A program made the position numbers and the translations under genes. A stretch of 64,000 bases of DNA from Planctomycetaceae bacterium (GTDB lineage: Bacteria; Planctomycetota; Planctomycetia; Pirellulales; Pirellulaceae), in NCBI GenBank assembly GCA_002709045.1, contig PAPJ01000011.1:62001-126000 (forward strand), given 5' to 3'. Below, one piece after another: positions 63,373 to 64,000 of this stretch; position 1 is the first letter of the stretch; each line of letters starts with the position of its first letter. The notes under the pieces are model-generated. The model was not told the origin of the DNA, made no database searches, and saw only the letters and a list, made by a program, of their open reading frames with translations.

Positions 63373-64000
63373 ATGCAAGCTGCTGTTTTTCGGGAAATTA
63401 ATCAACCGTTAGTTGTTGAGCAACGAGAGACTCCTGAACCGAATTCAGGTGAAGTGCTGGTTCGCCTCAAGGCAGCGGCACTCAATCGGCGGGACTATTG
63501 GATAACTCAGGGAAGGTATCCGGGAATACGTTCCGGCGTTATTCAGGGATCCGATGGAGCCGGAGTTGTTGAAAAAGTCGGTAGTGACGTTGATACAGCA
63601 TGGAAGGAAAAAGAAATTGTAATTAATCCCGGCCTGGAATGGGGGAATGATCCGCAGGTTCAGTCCCGGCAGTTTCATATTCTTGGTATGCCTGCTGATG
63701 GTACATTTGCCGAAGCGATTATCGTGCCGTTTACAGCGATCTACGAAAAACCCTCTCATCTGGATTGGCATTCAGCAGCTGCGTTACCACTTACCGGGGT
63801 AACAGCATACAGAGCTGTAACTCGAGCTAAGGTCAACGAAGGTAGTGTTGTACTGATTACCGGAATCGGTGGCGGGGTTGCATTGATGGCAATGCAAATT
63901 TGTCAGGCTTTGGGAGCTCGGGTATTAGTGACATCATCCTCAGAAGAGAAGCTACATCGGGCTTTGGAATTTGGTGCCGTAGGCGGTTTCCTCTATTCTC
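63373..64000 (+). CDS. Zinc-independent quinone-oxidoreductase-type MDR protein, 3' end outside window
   Basis: 209 complete codons are present; the gene runs off the window. It is cytoplasmic, of the medium-chain dehydrogenase/reductase superfamily: GroES-like domain with LNRRDYWITQGRYPG and GSDGAGVVEKVG, then the NADP-binding motif TGIGGGVALMAMQICQALGA. No cysteine ligands of catalytic or structural zinc are seen, so it groups with quinone oxidoreductase/YhdH-like enzymes rather than alcohol dehydrogenases. It starts six bases after the sulfatase stop, so it is probably co-transcribed with the long operon; its link to sulfatases is unclear. Confidence 0.88.
   Translation, partial: MQAAVFREINQPLVVEQRETPEPNSGEVLVRLKAAALNRRDYWITQGRYPGIRSGVIQGSDGAGVVEKVGSDVDTAWKEKEIVINPGLEWGNDPQVQSRQFHILGMPADGTFAEAIIVPFTAIYEKPSHLDWHSAAALPLTGVTAYRAVTRAKVNEGSVVLITGIGGGVALMAMQICQALGARVLVTSSSEEKLHRALEFGAVGGFLYS

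Noticed and set aside
1..64000. CRISPR arrays, tRNA or rRNA genes, insertion sequences, phage or toxin-antitoxin genes, sulfatase-maturing enzyme
   Set aside because: Looked for by eye; no spaced direct repeats, cloverleafs, transposase or FGE/anSME motifs were seen.

Overview
The window is a stretch of a planctomycete (Planctomycetota) chromosome, most likely from a marine or polysaccharide-degrading member. The evidence is the protein families: seven type I sulfatases, six PSD1-type proteins (DUF1549 plus DUF1553, most with an N-terminal planctomycete cytochrome domain), seven DUF1501 proteins, LamG insertions, and a fusion of an SGNH hydrolase with a 'membrane-bound dehydrogenase' propeller. 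Many starts lack a clear Shine-Dalgarno sequence, which is also common in this phylum. I see no tRNA, rRNA, CRISPR array, transposase or integrase. No gene-free stretch exceeds about 300 bases.

Layout. 1-6.2 kb: a 5'-complete, 3'-truncated exported SGNH/propeller protein (-), a sulfatase (+) and an OafA-type acyltransferase (-). 6.4-9.5 kb: a housekeeping island with an unlisted 54-residue protein, a 158-residue unknown, a membrane-protein gene split at a TA repeat, and an RpoD-like sigma factor followed by a strong terminator. 9.5-17.8 kb: a sulfatase, a ceramidase-family protein, a methyltransferase, a small membrane protein, a sulfatase-PhyH pair and an exported sugar isomerase-like protein. 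17.9-34.2 kb: three PSD1-DUF1501 pairs, interrupted by PDZ-like, GrpB, beta-propeller and myo-inositol oxygenase genes. 34.2-36.9 kb: three TPM-domain genes (two YgcG-like). 37.2-44.4 kb: an orphan DUF1501, a terpenoid-cyclase-fold/CxxCH protein, a sulfatase-esterase pair, a thioredoxin lipoprotein and an unknown membrane-anchored protein. 44.4-50.1 kb: a fourth PSD1-DUF1501 pair and an SMP-30-like lactonase (-). 50.3 kb to the end: one tightly packed + strand run of PSD1-DUF1501-PSD1-DUF1501-sulfatase-sulfatase-sulfatase-oxidoreductase.

How the genes may work together (inference). Nearly every enzyme carries an export signal. Sulfatases, an esterase, lactonase- and isomerase-like proteins and myo-inositol oxygenase fit breakdown of sulfated, acylated sugars outside the cytoplasm. 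The PSD1-DUF1501 pairs have no established biochemical role. Their fixed gene order, frequent start/stop overlap and linkage to sulfatases make them the best candidate here for an undescribed exported, probably haem-containing, system. Assignments rest on motif reading alone; no database search was run.
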